DNA from: Casuarius casuarius
Lineage: Eukaryota; Chordata; Aves; Casuariiformes; Casuariidae
NCBI GenBank assembly: GCA_003342895.1
Contig: PTFA01000191.1
Span: 558,001-622,000, forward strand
Direction: 5' to 3'
DNA: 64,000 bases
This document shows positions 9,601 through 24,600 of this stretch, one piece after another (the stretch's first letter is position 1; each line of letters begins with the position of its first letter). Made by a program: the position numbers and the translations under genes. A model generated the notes under the pieces. The model had not been told where the DNA came from, ran no database searches, and was given only the letters and a program-made list of their open reading frames with translations.

Positions 9601-12600
9601 GTGCTGTTGCTGTCAAATTTACAGTTACTTTGTAATGTCAAGCAAACTCATCCAGATGCCAGGTCAGAGATCTGCCAGCAGTTATCTGGCATCTTTAATT
9701 TTTTCTCCACTGGGGAACTGGTATAAAAAGGAGGAAGTATGAAATCTAAAGATTGTGAGATTAAAGAGAAAAAATGGGATAGAAAAAAATAGTAAAAAAT
9801 GCCCAGATTATTTTCGTATCATCTTATTTGTGACAAATAAAATGTTTTAATTTTGAGCCATGTGGATTTATGAAAAAAGATTAGAGACACTGGAGAGTAA
9901 ATTTCATATATTAAAAGACTTACTGTTGTATCTGTGCCGTGATTGAAGATTGAATGTAATTATGTTCTTTGTCTAGGACAATTTTTAATATAGTACCAGA
10001 ACTGCAATTTTTACTTCTCTTCATACCAGCTGATGAGAATTTAGGTAAGAATTTAATACCATTTTATTCTTAAAATAATGAGAGCAATTTCAAATCTCAT
10101 TATCATTAATATACACTGTGTTATTTTTCCATATACTAAGAACAGTCATCCGTTTCTAAACATGCAGAAAATGCAATCCTAAAATATCCTTTCATGGTCA
10201 TCCCTTGTGAAAGAGGTTCATGTGGTTACAGGTTCCTTCCAGCAGTCTGTTCAGCAATTATCCATTTCATATAATCTTTGAACTCATAACTTTTTCAAGC
10301 AAACGTAAACAGAGGAGTAGAGATCTCAGAAATAAATTGCTACAAGTTTTGTGAAGTTGTGGCTGAGTAGAGACAAGGGATTGAAATCAGTGCTCATACT
10401 CTGATGGGCAGTGGCTAATGGGTCATTCAGCATATGTATGCATACTTGTCCTCCAGTCATCATACCCATACATCTGAACCAGCCACATCACATGCTTTCT
10501 TTTGCTTAGCCAAGTGGGTACAGGGTGGGGAGAGGACTCTCTGGAGTGGGAGAGAAGGAGTGCAGGAGATATGAAACTAGCCAAGGTACAAAAGATGGAG
10601 AATGTGCATCAGGAGATGGGTCTTTATTAGCTTCATTGTTCAGGGAACAGAGTGTAACTTGGAAATTCAGTCCTGAATTCAGACTATTAAACCAAGCATC
10701 TGGTTAATGGCTAATTTTTGCTTGGAGCTTTCCTTGAAGTGAACTGGAACCTTTCCTCATATGTTGATTTCCAGCTAGCTTAAGTTCCAGGTCATATTAC
10801 ACAACTGCCTTCCTAATGGTATGTCAACTCCAGAAAACAATAACTGAATAAGGCTTTTTGTTGAAACTGCCCTAACAACAAATCTCAGCTTTCCTTCAGC
10901 ATAACAGCTCTTGACAAAGAGAAAGAGATTCTCCAGTGGTGTATAGTGTTGGCCCTTAGACTACTTTTTCTATAGGGATTTGATCCTGCCAATTTCTGAT
11001 TGCCTTGAAGCTCATTCAGGTTCCGGATGCTGGAGGCTGACTGGGCTCTCACCTCTTGTTCCTACAAGACACTAAGGAAATAGACATTGATTACTTGGAG
11101 GAGCTAAAAGAATTGACTGAATAGTCATTAACAAGTTAATCCATTAATGATTCTTTCACTTTTATACTACTGCCATTTCAGCTTCATTGCTTAACTCAAA
11201 AAGACTTATAGCATTACGCCATCTGTGATTTAAATTTAAAACTCCATTTTCCTCAAACAGTTTTGTTGATCAGAGGAATTGCATTATGAAAACTTTTAAA
11301 TGTTGCTCCTAACAGATTTGTGTCATTCACAGACCCAGCCTTGGGAAATATCTTTGAAGAGATGACAACTATGCCAGGTTCCACAGTGGATCCAAACTTT
11401 ACTTTGCTTGTGTGCCACAGGCATCAGTATTACCCACAGCTGTATGTTCGCAAAGCAAGGTAATGCAGTTCTGTCTCTCCTACTTCTGTGAGTAGGTCCA
11501 GGTCAATTTAAAAAATTCTCTTTTTTGATTTATCACATCAGCATCTTAGTTCAACTGCCATTTTTCCTTGATAACCTAATTAAATAGTTGTTTTATGATT
11601 ATGCTGTCTTTATTCTACTTCATCACAAAATCAACTGTATTTTTTGTAAAACTATGTTTTTACATAAAAATAATACAAATTTTCAGCAGTGATGTTTATT
11701 CTGTGAATCTATTGGCTTAATCGCATTGCTGCATATTTTACTGAATGCATTTGAGCTTTTTACTATAGTTTCCAGGTCTCTTGGAGCATATTGCAACTAA
11801 ATTTTCATTTCTCTTGTTATGTCATATTCTGACCAGTTAAGCAAAGTCTGAAGAGGAGGATTTATCATCTAAAGGAATTATGTAATAGTAGAGAATCACT
11901 AGTTCCAGTAGTCATTCAGACATGGAGAGTAACCCTTCTGCTTCCCTACAGGTTTTTTCAGTGTCAGTACTTCACACATCCTCTCTCACTGTGTTTCAGG
12001 GGAGCAGGTCTCCTCAGTGTTGCTACGGTAGCTTAAGAAAATAACGGAGTAACACTGGTATTGGTACTACTGTACCTGTGTTTCTTTTTCTTCCAGTGTG
12101 TCATCTATTTCAATGCGTGTAGTTTGAAACAAAGACTCTTTCACGACATGCTCATGCAAAGTGCCATTTAACACAGCCTTGTTCTTGTTTTGGGATTTTA
12201 GTCAAAAATGTCATTTAAAAAGTCAAGAAAGAAAAAAAAAATCAGAGTCTACCTGCTCAGCTGTCTGTAGCCTATACCAGACAGAGAGATGCAAGTTTCT
12301 CGAGCAGCCTTGCCTGCTGTTTAGCTGCACATTGAGTATTAGCACTCAGTTTTTTTCCTGCCATTTGAATTCTGCTGCTTATGCCAAATCACAGCTTTCT
12401 GTGCTTGTGCCAGCATTGTGTACAGTAAACCAGAAATGCAGAGTTTCTGCCCTATTTGGCCCTTGAATTTTTCTGTGTAAATTGCTGGACCGTACACTCT
12501 CTCGTTACTATGCAGATGCTTCCCTGTACTGCATTCAAAGTATATCTATCACATTTTAGTTCACTCACTTGTCCTCTTCACATTGGGAAGAGTGTATGTA

Positions 12601-15600
12601 GGGAAGTATTTTATGTGGTAATATTTTTCTTTCATTCTGATTCTTTCTGGAGTAATGTAAGCCTTGCTATGTGCTTATGTAGTAGAAGTATGATTAAAGA
12701 AGGGTTTCTAGAACTTGTAGTGGAAATCGATAGTCTGTCCTGGTCCTCATNTTAGGGACAAACACATCCTGGATGACTACATCATATGACACTGATATGT
12801 GGTCCATACTGACCAGTGCTAACAGGGAAGCTAATGCCACATTAGGCATGTGTCTCTGCATGGTAAATCCGCTTTTTCTTAGTTTGTGAGGTAGCTGATG
12901 CTACTCTCTTGGACTGGATTCTGACAGAAGTCTGTCTGTCCTAGAAAGATATTTTATCCAATTTAATTTTACCAAATAAGCCTGAAACAGATTGATGGAT
13001 TGTGCATCCATCAGTTTTAGTTAATGTTTATGATAGCCTGAGACTTGGTTTTTGAGCATTTTGAGTATGAGGACTGAGGTCTGACCTGGACCACTTTACA
13101 CAGTGCTGCTATAGCTCTGGATGCTTCAGTGTGTTACAAAATCATTTGCATACTAACTTGATCTACACTTTTTAGGCTTTCAAAAAGTATTTCCTTTTAA
13201 TTTTTTTACCATCTATCAATATGTTAAGGAACCTTAACACTGAGGAATTATCAGTAAGTAAACTAATTCCTGAGTTAAAGGTTTTCCATATCCCTTGATT
13301 CTGCCCATTATGCTTGTTTTTTATTTGATTTCAATCACATTATTTTGATGGCCAGTAGATATTAACAATAGAAGATATTTTTGCTATACCTGGAAATGTC
13401 AAGAAGGCTATTCCAGTATTACACAGAAGAGATACCATCTTGCCTGGGATTTTTGTAATTTGTTATGAATAATAACAATGATTTGCTTTAATAAAAAACA
13501 AATTAGAAAATGTGTTTAACTTGTGGGAAGCGGGAAGATGCTTGTTTCTTTTAAATTACACAGATCTAGTGATGTAAAATTCATACTTAGGTATTGTCTA
13601 TCAATAGATTCTTTGAGTCAGCTAAATTATATTTTCAGGAGATGCTTTGCCTTTCCTTTTCCTCTGTGTTCACCTTTGTACTTCATTGGCATCCATAGTA
13701 ACATTCATTGGAAACCCTTTAGAGACTTATCTATGAAAGCTGTCCCCAGCCACCTGCCTAGCAACATGTTCTGGGTCAATGATAGGAGATTAGGGTAATC
13801 TCTGTTCCCTCTTCCTTTACTTACAGGGAAAAAAAATGCTGTAAATTGATACTTTGCTTAACCATTATTTTCTGAAATTATTCTTTATCTGACCTTTATA
13901 ACGTGAAATAAATCTGTAGTGTGCCAGAACACAGTCTGCTGAGCTTTTATATCTAGGTTTCTTGCTGATACGTTATGTTTAGATTTTGTCATCCTTGTTT
14001 TTGTACCAGATATGTAGAAGATCACAAATTTGCAGTTCTGTGGAATATGTTTATTGTGCTTTTTCTCTCAGTCTGGGAATTTGGCTGAATTTTTATATTA
14101 AAAAGCTATTATAGTATGTTTTAAAAAAAAACCTGTTGTGGTGGGGGAACTGCAGAAATAAAAACAGTCCTGTTCCTACAGTTTGTAGTATGCGGGGAGA
14201 TGATTGCACTCATGCGGAGCCCCATTGACTATCATGAGTTCTGCATATGTGTAGTAGTCTGTCTACATACTACAAATCTGCAAAATTGCTGTCTGCATCT
14301 TGCTACGTGGCCTCATGTAATACTGTGTTTTGCAGAACAGAATGGTTTAAGGGACTTGGAGCATCAGCATAATGAAGCATCACATTGACGAATATCCTGG
14401 CAAAACATTTAGTTTGGAGGTTGTGTGCATATTATCTGTCCCAGCGAAACAACACATTTCAATTACAATACAGTCCCATTCCTTTACCCCTAAATTACTT
14501 CAGCTTGTTTGAGGTTTAACAATACATTAACAAATTTGCTATACTAATTAATTATGTTAAAGTAGTAAAGTTCTGATAATAGAAAGCCTTGCTACTGTTT
14601 TTCCCTTGAGACACTGCCTGAGAAGAAGAGAAAGACTACTATTTTGATTTGAAATATAAAGTATTAGAATTATTAGAATTCTTTTAACAAGATTTCATTG
14701 TTCTTGGAACTTCATTTTAGTTGAAGCTTTTGAATTAGTTCTATAGATAAGAGATTTATATTGTGTTATATTTTCAGGTGTTCATTTTCTCTTATATATA
14801 ATTTATTGCAATGAAGACTCATGCTGAAACTGGAAAAAAGAATGAAAAAGTGTGATGCTTGGAAATTTGTCACCACTGACAGCTGTCCTCAGTTTTGAGT
14901 GGACAGTCACAATATTCATCTCTGTTGGATTCTCAAGTTGACTTTCTTAACTTAAAAACTGTATGAAAGAATCTCATGACTGCCCTTCAAAAAAGGAATT
15001 AAATTATTTAAAACTCCTGGCAGATGGAATAGTACTGTGACTTGGGATATCCTAAAGGTCACAAGTTAAACATTTATCCACTCTGCTAAAAAGGCTGTTA
15101 GTAAGACCGTATGTAACAGATACTTACTCCAAGCTAAAACAGCTCTCCCTTACTGTCCATCCCGCCCAAACAACCCGCTTGGTTGACCTAAACAAAAAGA
15201 GGTCAATGCAACTGGATCAGGGATGGAAAGATGTTCAAGGCCTTATCTGCAGGCTGNTCCTGAGCAGTGGGAGTAACAGGAGTAAGAAAAGAGCTTTCAA
15301 ACAGATGGCCTGAAAATAAAAAAAAAAAAAATTAAAAAAAAACAATGTCAGAATAAAAGGGGTCACTCGTCCCTAGTAGAAAGGTAATCTTACTCTGAAG
15401 GCCCCATTCATTCTGGTGTGTAGAAGCAGCAATCATCATTGAGATACCACTTAAATTGTCCTTCAGCCTTATGTCAAAGTCTGTCATTACTTAGGAACTT
15501 AGACTGTATTTGTGATCTGAAGTTACACATTTTTTGGCCTAGTTGTGCTTACATTAAGACTTCTTCAAAATCCAGAAAAGTATAAACAGCAAAAATTAAA

Positions 15601-18600
15601 TCAATTAATTTGATTTTTCTAAATTGCTGCCTACACAGAACTAAGATATCCAAATTATAGGTACAAGAATTTAGATACATACAAACTTGAGCAATAGGAG
15701 CCTGAAGCAAAGTAATATTTTTCCTAAAACTGAGGGAAGTGTTAATAAGCATTCCTGGTTAGCTATTTTCAGAATAGAATAAGATAGTTATTTTTTCTAC
15801 AATATGTAAAATTTTTAAAGAAAAGAAAACTATTTTAAAATATTTCTCTACTGACATCTTATTTTAGGGAGATTTAGAAAAGGATATTCCAGTCAGAGAA
15901 TAATGGTGGTATGAAGTGATAGATACATAAAGTCATAGTGATATTGTGAAGGATTACTCATTGCTACAAGACTTTTAGGACACTGGATTATTAATCTCAA
16001 GAAACATTATCATCCTTTCCTGTCTCAGATTCATAGTGTGGGCTCCAGAGAACAGAAACACTTAAGATCTTTCAAGAACCATAGAGTCCTTTCTTTTTTT
16101 TAAGCTGGGAATTAAAAAAAAAAATTGTCTTAGTACCTGATTCATTCTATTTGTGGGATAGTGAAAACAAAGAAATCAAATCAAATTAAAAAATTCAAAT
16201 TAAATCAAATTAAAATTCAGAGAGGAAGACAAAACCCAAATGTATTAGACTGTCTGTCCTGCTGTTGATAGTTATTCAAATAAGGCACAGTAACCAACCA
16301 AGGAAGCAAACTATGAAACCACTTTGAAATTGAACAGTATCTTGAAAAAAATTCATTTAAAAGGGAACTAATGATGTGGCTTACACAACTGCCCTATTTG
16401 GGGAAAGAAGAAAGAGAACAAATAGTGCTTTGCTTACAGTTTGTAAAGCATCACTAGGGCCTTGACTGGTGAGCAAACAAAGTGTAAAAAATTGTTATCA
16501 TCATCAAAGCACTAGCACCTAAAACATAAAAATGAAAGAAATACAAACAATTCTTTAATGATTTTATTCAGGCTTAAGTGTATGGCATTTTGCAACAGAA
16601 AGCATAGCACTGTATTGTTGTAATGACATCTCATTTTTACCTTGTTTTATTTTGTAAATCAGTATTTTAAAAAAACTAAAAAATATTCATTAAAATTGCA
16701 GGAAAATGTCACATGATGTATTTATATTAGTCCTGCTTTTTGTCATCTGGCTGAGAGATAGAGAGAACCAAAAACATTTAAGGGAAGGTATTATATTACG
16801 TTAGGGCAACTTTTATCCAGGGAACTGCAGGTTGTGCAACATCCAAAACACTCAAATCTTACAATGACCTGCAAAAAATGCTTATTAGAGGGTTTAATCT
16901 CTCCCAAGTAATGAAGGAGAGATTCTAATAACAGCTAAGAGTTTTCAAACCATGAAGCCTCCGAGGGGTTGAAAGCATGTGACTTTGGTTCTTTGAAGAT
17001 TTTTCAGCAGTTGAGTCAGTGTTTTAGGGAACAGATGTGAGCCCTTTACCGCTAGGGGTCATTAGAGACCTTGCAACGAAACGGTTTCTTATGTTGCTTC
17101 ATGATCACAGCCTAAGTACCAATTTTGTTTTTATCATGAATACTGATCCAGTAAGTAGGACCTAGCACGGACTCCTGTAGGTCTCCTTACTGAGTAGGTG
17201 TATATGATAACACCACGACGGAGCACGGACCCTCTTTGTTTAGAAAAGTTTGCTCTGGTGTGCTATGGTTTTCCAGTACTACCCCTGGAGCTCATGGGAT
17301 CAGATTCCTAGCTAGCTGGCAGCAGGAGATCCTTCTGCTTTTTTAATCGACTGTCGCAGCTATGCATAGGAAAAAATGAGCCTCAAAAGATAAGCAGGAT
17401 TTAATAGTGTTATAAACATTATAACCGAGAAGATGCCTATTGCAAGAGAAGGCTGCATGCTGCAGTTCACTGAACAGGCAGAGGATAGGCTCACACTGAC
17501 TCCCTGAAGATTGTTATACATTACAGCAATTAGTCATGGGAGTGTACTGTAATTGTAGGATGTAACCTCTGTTGTTTCAAAGGAGCTGATTGTGGTGGTC
17601 GCCGTTCCTTGCAGGGAGTGCGAATGTCACAGTGTTTGATGGAGTGCACTGTCTACTCCCCTTGGTTTAAATCTTCTCTCTGTTAGGGTTCATCCTTCTC
17701 CTTGCATACATGTGTGATAGCTGAAATTACCAAAAGCATGTTTAGTAGCAGCCTATTTATGACACTGAGGAGAAAGTGATTTCTTATTTGTGTAATCTAG
17801 TAGTAAAAGTCATGCCTTCTTGGAGTCCATCACAGCCAGACCTTTCTGACTACCTTTTTAGTTATACAATTGTCTGTTGGGCTGCTGTTACTTGTTACAG
17901 TGTTTACCTAGATAAATAAGAAAAGGGCTTTCATCTTATTCGAAGTAGTTCTGTGTTAGAGCTACTTTGCCATGGGCCTTTATGCTGTGGCTGCAAGCAC
18001 ATGTATCTGTTGAATTCCTTCATTATACTTTCTGTACATTGGTAAAAGCACTGAAATTTATTGTTAAGACTTGTATTGATCCTGGTTAAGAATTAAGTTA
18101 TTTAATGGAAAAGAGTGTGTTTATGCCTATTTAAATAAAAATCCATGCAGTGTGGGACCTACATGGATATTAAAGTGAAAGTTGGACTGATTGGAAATCA
18201 ACTTTTACAGACAGCTTTTACCAAGGCAGTGTGGAGAACAGACAGGAATAGCAGAAGCAGCTAAAGCCTTGATGCTGCAGGTTCCCACATATGCAGAGGC
18301 CTCTTTCATGAGGCAGAGGGATACAGTAGTTGTGCTTTGGCCCTTGGATCTGTTTTAATGGTGGAGCATTAACTTGACCTTACAGAGGCATAGTGGCTCG
18401 ATTTCTGCCAGGTGACTCTGAAATACTGTGTGTGATAACAGTAATCTAACCAATATTCAGCACTCTTTCTCCCATACAGGAAGGGACTATTTTGTTTTTT
18501 AAAGAACTGATTTTCTAAATTGCATTGGTATAGCTGTTTGAGATCTCTGTCAACTTTAACCAGCTGATGATTGGACTCACTGAATAAAAATATTGTAAAT

Positions 18601-21600
18601 AAGCCCAAAAGTTCAGGTTCATGTGGCCTAACTAAGATGCCTTAGGCACGAGAATTTTGAATTGGGCTACCCTCGTGTTTTCCTGGGGAAAGATAAGCAT
18701 CTCCACCAGGCAACCGAGCTCTTAGGTCGGTGGTGTTGCCTCTGTCTCTCCTCTGGTGTTGAGGCCCCCAACTGAGGGTTAGGACTTTTGGATCAGATGT
18801 TTTTAATGTTTGTCAATACGCTAACACAACATAACGGAAGGACTGGGACCTATGAATAGCAGAGCTTTAGGACATGATGTAATCTCTGTTTCATAGACTG
18901 GAAGATCATGACGATCTCATGCCAATCTTGACACATCACAGTGAAACTCTGAAAGAAATCTATGGTGAATATTTCCTTGCTGATCTCTTAGAAACTCAAG
19001 ACGAAGAAAATCAGGCTGTTGTTGGTGAGGTAAGTCTGTCATGTACAGTTTTGTCTATCCATAATGTTAATGATGTCATGTATGAATAGCAGCTCATAGT
19101 GCAGCTTACTGAATAAAAAGATCAAGCTCACTTTTGGAAGGTGGAATCCACAATTTGCATGTGCACAATGCCCTCCACCGTTTTCATTGTGACTTCTATT
19201 CTTTAGGAGTGATATCTCCTGTTAAATAAATGAAGCTGCAATTCCCAATAATTGTGTAGATTTTTTTCAAATAATTGGAACAAGCCATCTTGAAACAACT
19301 ATGTAGCCATTTAAGACATTTTGCATTATAGATGACCAGTTTTCGTTCCCTGTAAAATAAATATTGCATGTGAAAACTAGTGGCCAATAATACTTTCACA
19401 GTTAAAAATGCCCCAGATTTTTTCCATCTCCTGGCTCAGGCAGCCAGATTTTTGCTGAATTGAAAACACAAACCCAGGAATTAATTTAAATAAGAAAGAA
19501 AGGTGGCAATAGTTATCCTACTGAAAATTCAATATTTTTGTGTCCTTATTTTGTGCGTGGTACTGTAAGTTGACAGACAACATAACCTACTTAATTCTAG
19601 AATTCTGCTCTCTGTAGCAAATGATTTTAGAAAACCTTAGCATGTAATCACTACTATTGGAAGCCAAATGGGAAACAATAAACCATTAGTGTAATAGCAC
19701 AGCACAAATGGCTATCTTATAAATAATACATTTCTATTGTACATTTATAGCTCAATATGAAACAACCAAAAGGTGTTTCAGGCCCTCATGGTTTAGACTT
19801 GCTGCTGCTGCTGCAGACTGGAAAGACACCTCCATGTGAACCAAGATAGATGCCAATTTTCCCTGCGGAGAATGAGGCTGGCAACCTCTTTTTGCACATA
19901 TGGTAGATGGATTGGTTAATCAGCCTCTGCTGAGCCTTGGGCCTAAAATTACATAGCAGCCAGACAACTGCAGCAACCCAGCTTTTGTTCAGTTACGCAA
20001 ACAAACAATCACTTGTTGTTTGGCGAAAAAAATAAACTATATATATATTCTTTATTTTTATTGAAGTGCTGATGGCCTGATAAAACAGCTATACAAATCC
20101 AGCCTTTGGGTTTTCATTATGTTTATAAAAGATGTTTTCATTATATGTATTAAGGGAAAAAAATTTTTGATTATTTTGTGTTCTATCAGAAAGTTGCATA
20201 GAGTACTAAAAATTCTTCCAGGCTGGCTTTAGGGGGTAAAAAAAAAAAAAAAAAACCACCCAACATGCTGATTCTGATTTTTCAGAGTCTGTTTCTTTTT
20301 GAGCAGTGTAACTTTCTGGAAAGTTTCAATAACAGTCAAACAGAGTAGCGTGCCATTTCAGCATTGCAGGGCTCTTATCATTTTCATACTTTCGAGGGCT
20401 TTCTTTGAAAGACTGGTTCTTTCAGTTGTGGATATTTCGGGATATTTTCAGAACTTGAGAATATTTATATTACTTATAATTCCTGTATATAATACATTCC
20501 ATATACTATATTAGATATTGTTATATAGTATATAATTACTTTTTTGAATTTATCATTCTCTTAGGAAAATAAAATATGTTTTTCTGTTTGAACATAGTTG
20601 TATTTGCATGGTAGTGTCTAATAATTAGTCATCTATTAGGGCTAGCTAAACCTAGATTTTACTGTAGCTACACTTTAAATTACAGAAAAATTATTTCATT
20701 TTTGGAAGTCTGTAGTTAAAAAGTACATTTTTTCTTTGCTTACTGTCATAAATGTTTTGTTGCAACAACAGATCATCATTTGGTCCATATAAATAATCTC
20801 AGTCTCCCTGCAAATCGAAGCTAAAAAAAAATTATAGCATCTAATATAGACGGCGTAATGCACATATTGCAAGAAAAATTAAAAAGAATGCTGAATTTAA
20901 TTTTTGCAAAAATGATACATTTATACTTTTGTATTGTGTACAGCCAGAGACTGACCATTGTGATTTTTATGACTTAGCGATTTTTTGTTCAGCCGAAGTG
21001 AGCTGCTCAACGTTTACATATAAAAATGTGACATTGTTTTTACGTTTCAGGATGGTGGCACTGCAGTGGGATTCATGAGCTTATGCTCTCAAGTAAATAT
21101 TTCCTTGCTTCATGAGTGTTTTGACTTAGGGCCCTTCCATGGACTCTGTAAACCACATCCTGATGATATTCTCAAAATGGCACAGGAACCAAACTTTCAA
21201 GAAGGTATCTATATTATAAAATGCTATATAGGTTCAAGGTGCATTTATTTCTAGCCTTTGAATAAGTTATTGCAAAAGACTGGAATAGGACATAAGTTTA
21301 TGTCAGGAAGAAAACACAAATGAATGCAACTCTTTTGGAGACAGTTGCCTGTTGTTTATTTAACTGAGGAGAGAAATTTTGATAGCTCTGATCCTTGACT
21401 GTGAAGTGGTTGCTATTCCTGGGGAACTGGTGTATACAGGTTTATCTGATTGTAGGCTGTCCTTGGAACAGAGGTATGGGATGAATATGGGTTTCAAGTT
21501 TTGGAAAGCTAAAGCATTAGGTATATTTCCCACTAGTTAGCTAGTATTGTACTATTAACTGAAGATGTAATTTTGAACTTTGGTTCTAATGTCTGTCAGT

Positions 21601-24600
21601 AGTTAAGCAGCTGGTTAACTGTGGCTATTATGTTGTCCTGTTGACTTGTGTCCTCTCAACTTCCATGTGGTCCATTGTGTGCTTTCTCTGCGTATTGTTT
21701 GCAGCATTACTTCAAGGTTACAAGATTTGGGGGGGATCAGGGATGATCTTTGTTTTATTTTTCTGTATGGCATGGTATGACAACCCATCTACAAGCCACC
21801 TTACTGCAAATTAAATGTCACCTGTTTGTAGAACAGAAATCTCTTCTGTGATTTCTGTTGTCATCTTTATTTTTCAGTGTCAAAGAGGGTTTTTTGTCCA
21901 GAAAAGCAACGTTTTGTTAGCTATTAACTAGCAGTAATAGAATTAAAAGAAACGCTGTTAGGTTTTTACATATCTACTTGTCTGAACACAAAGCATCAGG
22001 CAAAAAAGGCCAGTGGACAGCCTCAGAGCAGTCTCCAGTTGGTATCTCAGAGCTGACAACCATGGAACACAAAAGAGAAAGAAAGAATTCTCTTCCAGCT
22101 ATTCCTGTGAACTTCTCCTCCCCTGCAAAGAAGAATCTTGCTAATAGAAGATTAAGGAACCCAGCTATCTTATCCTGTATCATTCCGTGCTCCTAGAGAT
22201 TCAGGAGTGTTATTTCAAGATAGGTGATAGACCTGTGTTAGGAATATAAATGGGACAGAGAGGAAGAAAGATCATTTATGATAGTCTCTTTTGAAAACTA
22301 GTCTTTCCTTTCCTTTCCTGGCATTCTGGGCTAGCCTCCCTTGCACTGTTTGGCCAGGTACAAACAGTGTTTGAAAAGATCTTACTTACCCTAGAAAGTC
22401 ACACAAATTTGGTTTAGGATTAGATCTTAAAAAAGCTGAGAATGTGCTGAAAAGTGTTAAATATCTTTCATTTTAAAACTGCAAATATTATACTTAATAT
22501 TTTAAATGTCTGGTAAGTGTGAGAAGTGTTCATTTCTCATTAAAACTCATGTTTTACTGCTGTAGATCAGATCTGGTCAGCAGGAAGTCTGAACATGTAT
22601 ATAGACCTAATCTGTCAAATTTGGTTCTAGCAAGACCCTTAGTTACTTATATATCTGCTTTCCTTGTCCAAGGACCTCAAGATGTAGGCCCATATTTTGT
22701 GACAAATTCTGTGCTGCTCAGCCTTTTGATGAGTATATGGTTAGAGATTTTAACCATACAGCTGTTAGATCTGTTAATTCTTAAATAACGTGTATATAAG
22801 AATTATTCTAAATGTGAAAAATTGCTATAAAAAAAATCTTATAAAAAAAAAGTTCTTATATGACTTTCATCAGCCTAGCATCTGAGTGCTTTTCAGAAGC
22901 TTATTAAGTAACCTGATTAGCGTTCTCACATGAGATTACCTTCCTTATTTTTCCTCTTCATTTAAAAATTACGTTGTTTTTGATGGCTGATTTTGATTTG
23001 CAATGCTGTGTGTTTGCTTTTGAAGGAAGATTGAAAGAAGTAGCAGTATTCCTCTATTGGGAATGGCAAATTAGGTTTTTTTGTGAATCCTGTGAACCTA
23101 CCTATGGTATTAAACCATTTACCAAGTTCTGTCTCCTGAACAGAGTGATGTTAGGCACAGCTATGACCCTGCTGATTCTACTTTCTGCCTGCCTTGCAGG
23201 CAGCCTTTAGATGCCACCTTTGCAGATGCAGCTCTGTTTGTGCCAGAGCCAAAAATTTGAGGCTTGATATGTTCAAGGGCAGCCTTGGAGGGAAGAGAGA
23301 GAATTATTGGTAGACTTTCTTTCAAATATCTTGAGCACAAACATTGAGCACCTCAAAGACAGACACCTGAGAAGGAACTTGATTATTTTAAGTGAAGAGC
23401 CTGATTCTGGTATCATTCTTAGAGAGCGAGCGAGAGAGACACCAGTAAAATTAGTAAGTAAGAGAGACATAGTAAAATTAGAGGTAGCTAATAGCTATAT
23501 ATTACTCAGGAATATTCATTCTGTTATTAATGAATAGTAATGGAAATAGTTTTGGTGGCTTTACACATTTTAGAATATAAATGAACAATTACAAAATTTT
23601 TAAGTGTTGTTTGTTCACATTGTGATGTCTTGAAACATTATCTCTGCCCAATATAGTCAAGAAAAAAACAAGGAAACTGAAGGCTGTGGTACTTGAATTT
23701 TAAAGAAAGGCAAAAGAAAAAGGAAAAAATCAAATATATGTGATTATTACTCTAATTTCTAATACTGGTTGAATAAGGTATTACTTTGTCACAGTTTACA
23801 GAGGTTTGTTATAGTTTGTTGAAAATATGTGCTTTATATGATAGCTATTTGTAAAAGGAGCTTTTCTGCCTACCGTTCGTTAGGCATTTGAGTTAAGACT
23901 ATAAACAAAAAGCCTATATTTTTTAAACAGTTGAATAAAAAAACTATTTCCTTCTGATTGATTCAAGTTTCATTTTTGCAGTAGATGTGACTCAAAGGTC
24001 GTTTAACCAGTCATTCATAAAACCCTCCAGGAAAAGGGTGATGTTTCATTTTGTATTAAGAACAGAAAAGAAAAAAGCCCACCATTTTAATAAAGAAGTT
24101 TACAGGAAAAAGAAACATAAGCACAGATCCCATCCTCTCCAACTTTTTCATTTTCTTAAAAAGATAGTTTGAATAGGAAATTATGTCTTGATTTTGGTAA
24201 ACAGAGAGCCCATATCTAACATTTGTAAGTCTTTACAGTATCAGAGCAAATCTTATCATTTGAATTTATAACAGTGTTATTTGGATGTTTGTACTTGATT
24301 ATACTGCATGACATATACATGGTTATAGGAATGCTCTTTTCATGGTTGCACCATTTCTATAGTGTACTGTATTGGAAATTTGCTTCCAAATTGTCCCTTG
24401 ATGTAAAGTCAGTGAAGCTTCATTAGACACCTTACATCAGCAGAGGATATGGACTTTCTTTTAATGAATTTGGAGACTGAGATTTTAAAATGTAAGCTAC
24501 ATTCCTTTGTAGAATAATTTTATGTTCCCGTGTAAATAACCCTAGTACAGAGAATTTTTCAAGCTCTTTAGCTTGCTGTAACCCTTGTAATAGAGACTAC

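Larger units (their letters stand above)
11460..18896 (+). other. CFAP61: CFAP61 intron 6
   Basis: This is a 7437-base phase-2 GT-AG intron, with N at 12751 and 15257. It holds A-rich runs at 15316-15345, a short TCAAATTAAA-type tandem at about 16170-16220, and a CTCF-like match at 17049-17061. No exon, transposon or RNA gene is recognisable. Confidence 0.88.

Noticed and set aside
20238..20255. The A18 run as the tail of a SINE or processed pseudogene
   Set aside because: No coding or tRNA-derived body and no target-site duplication are visible next to it.
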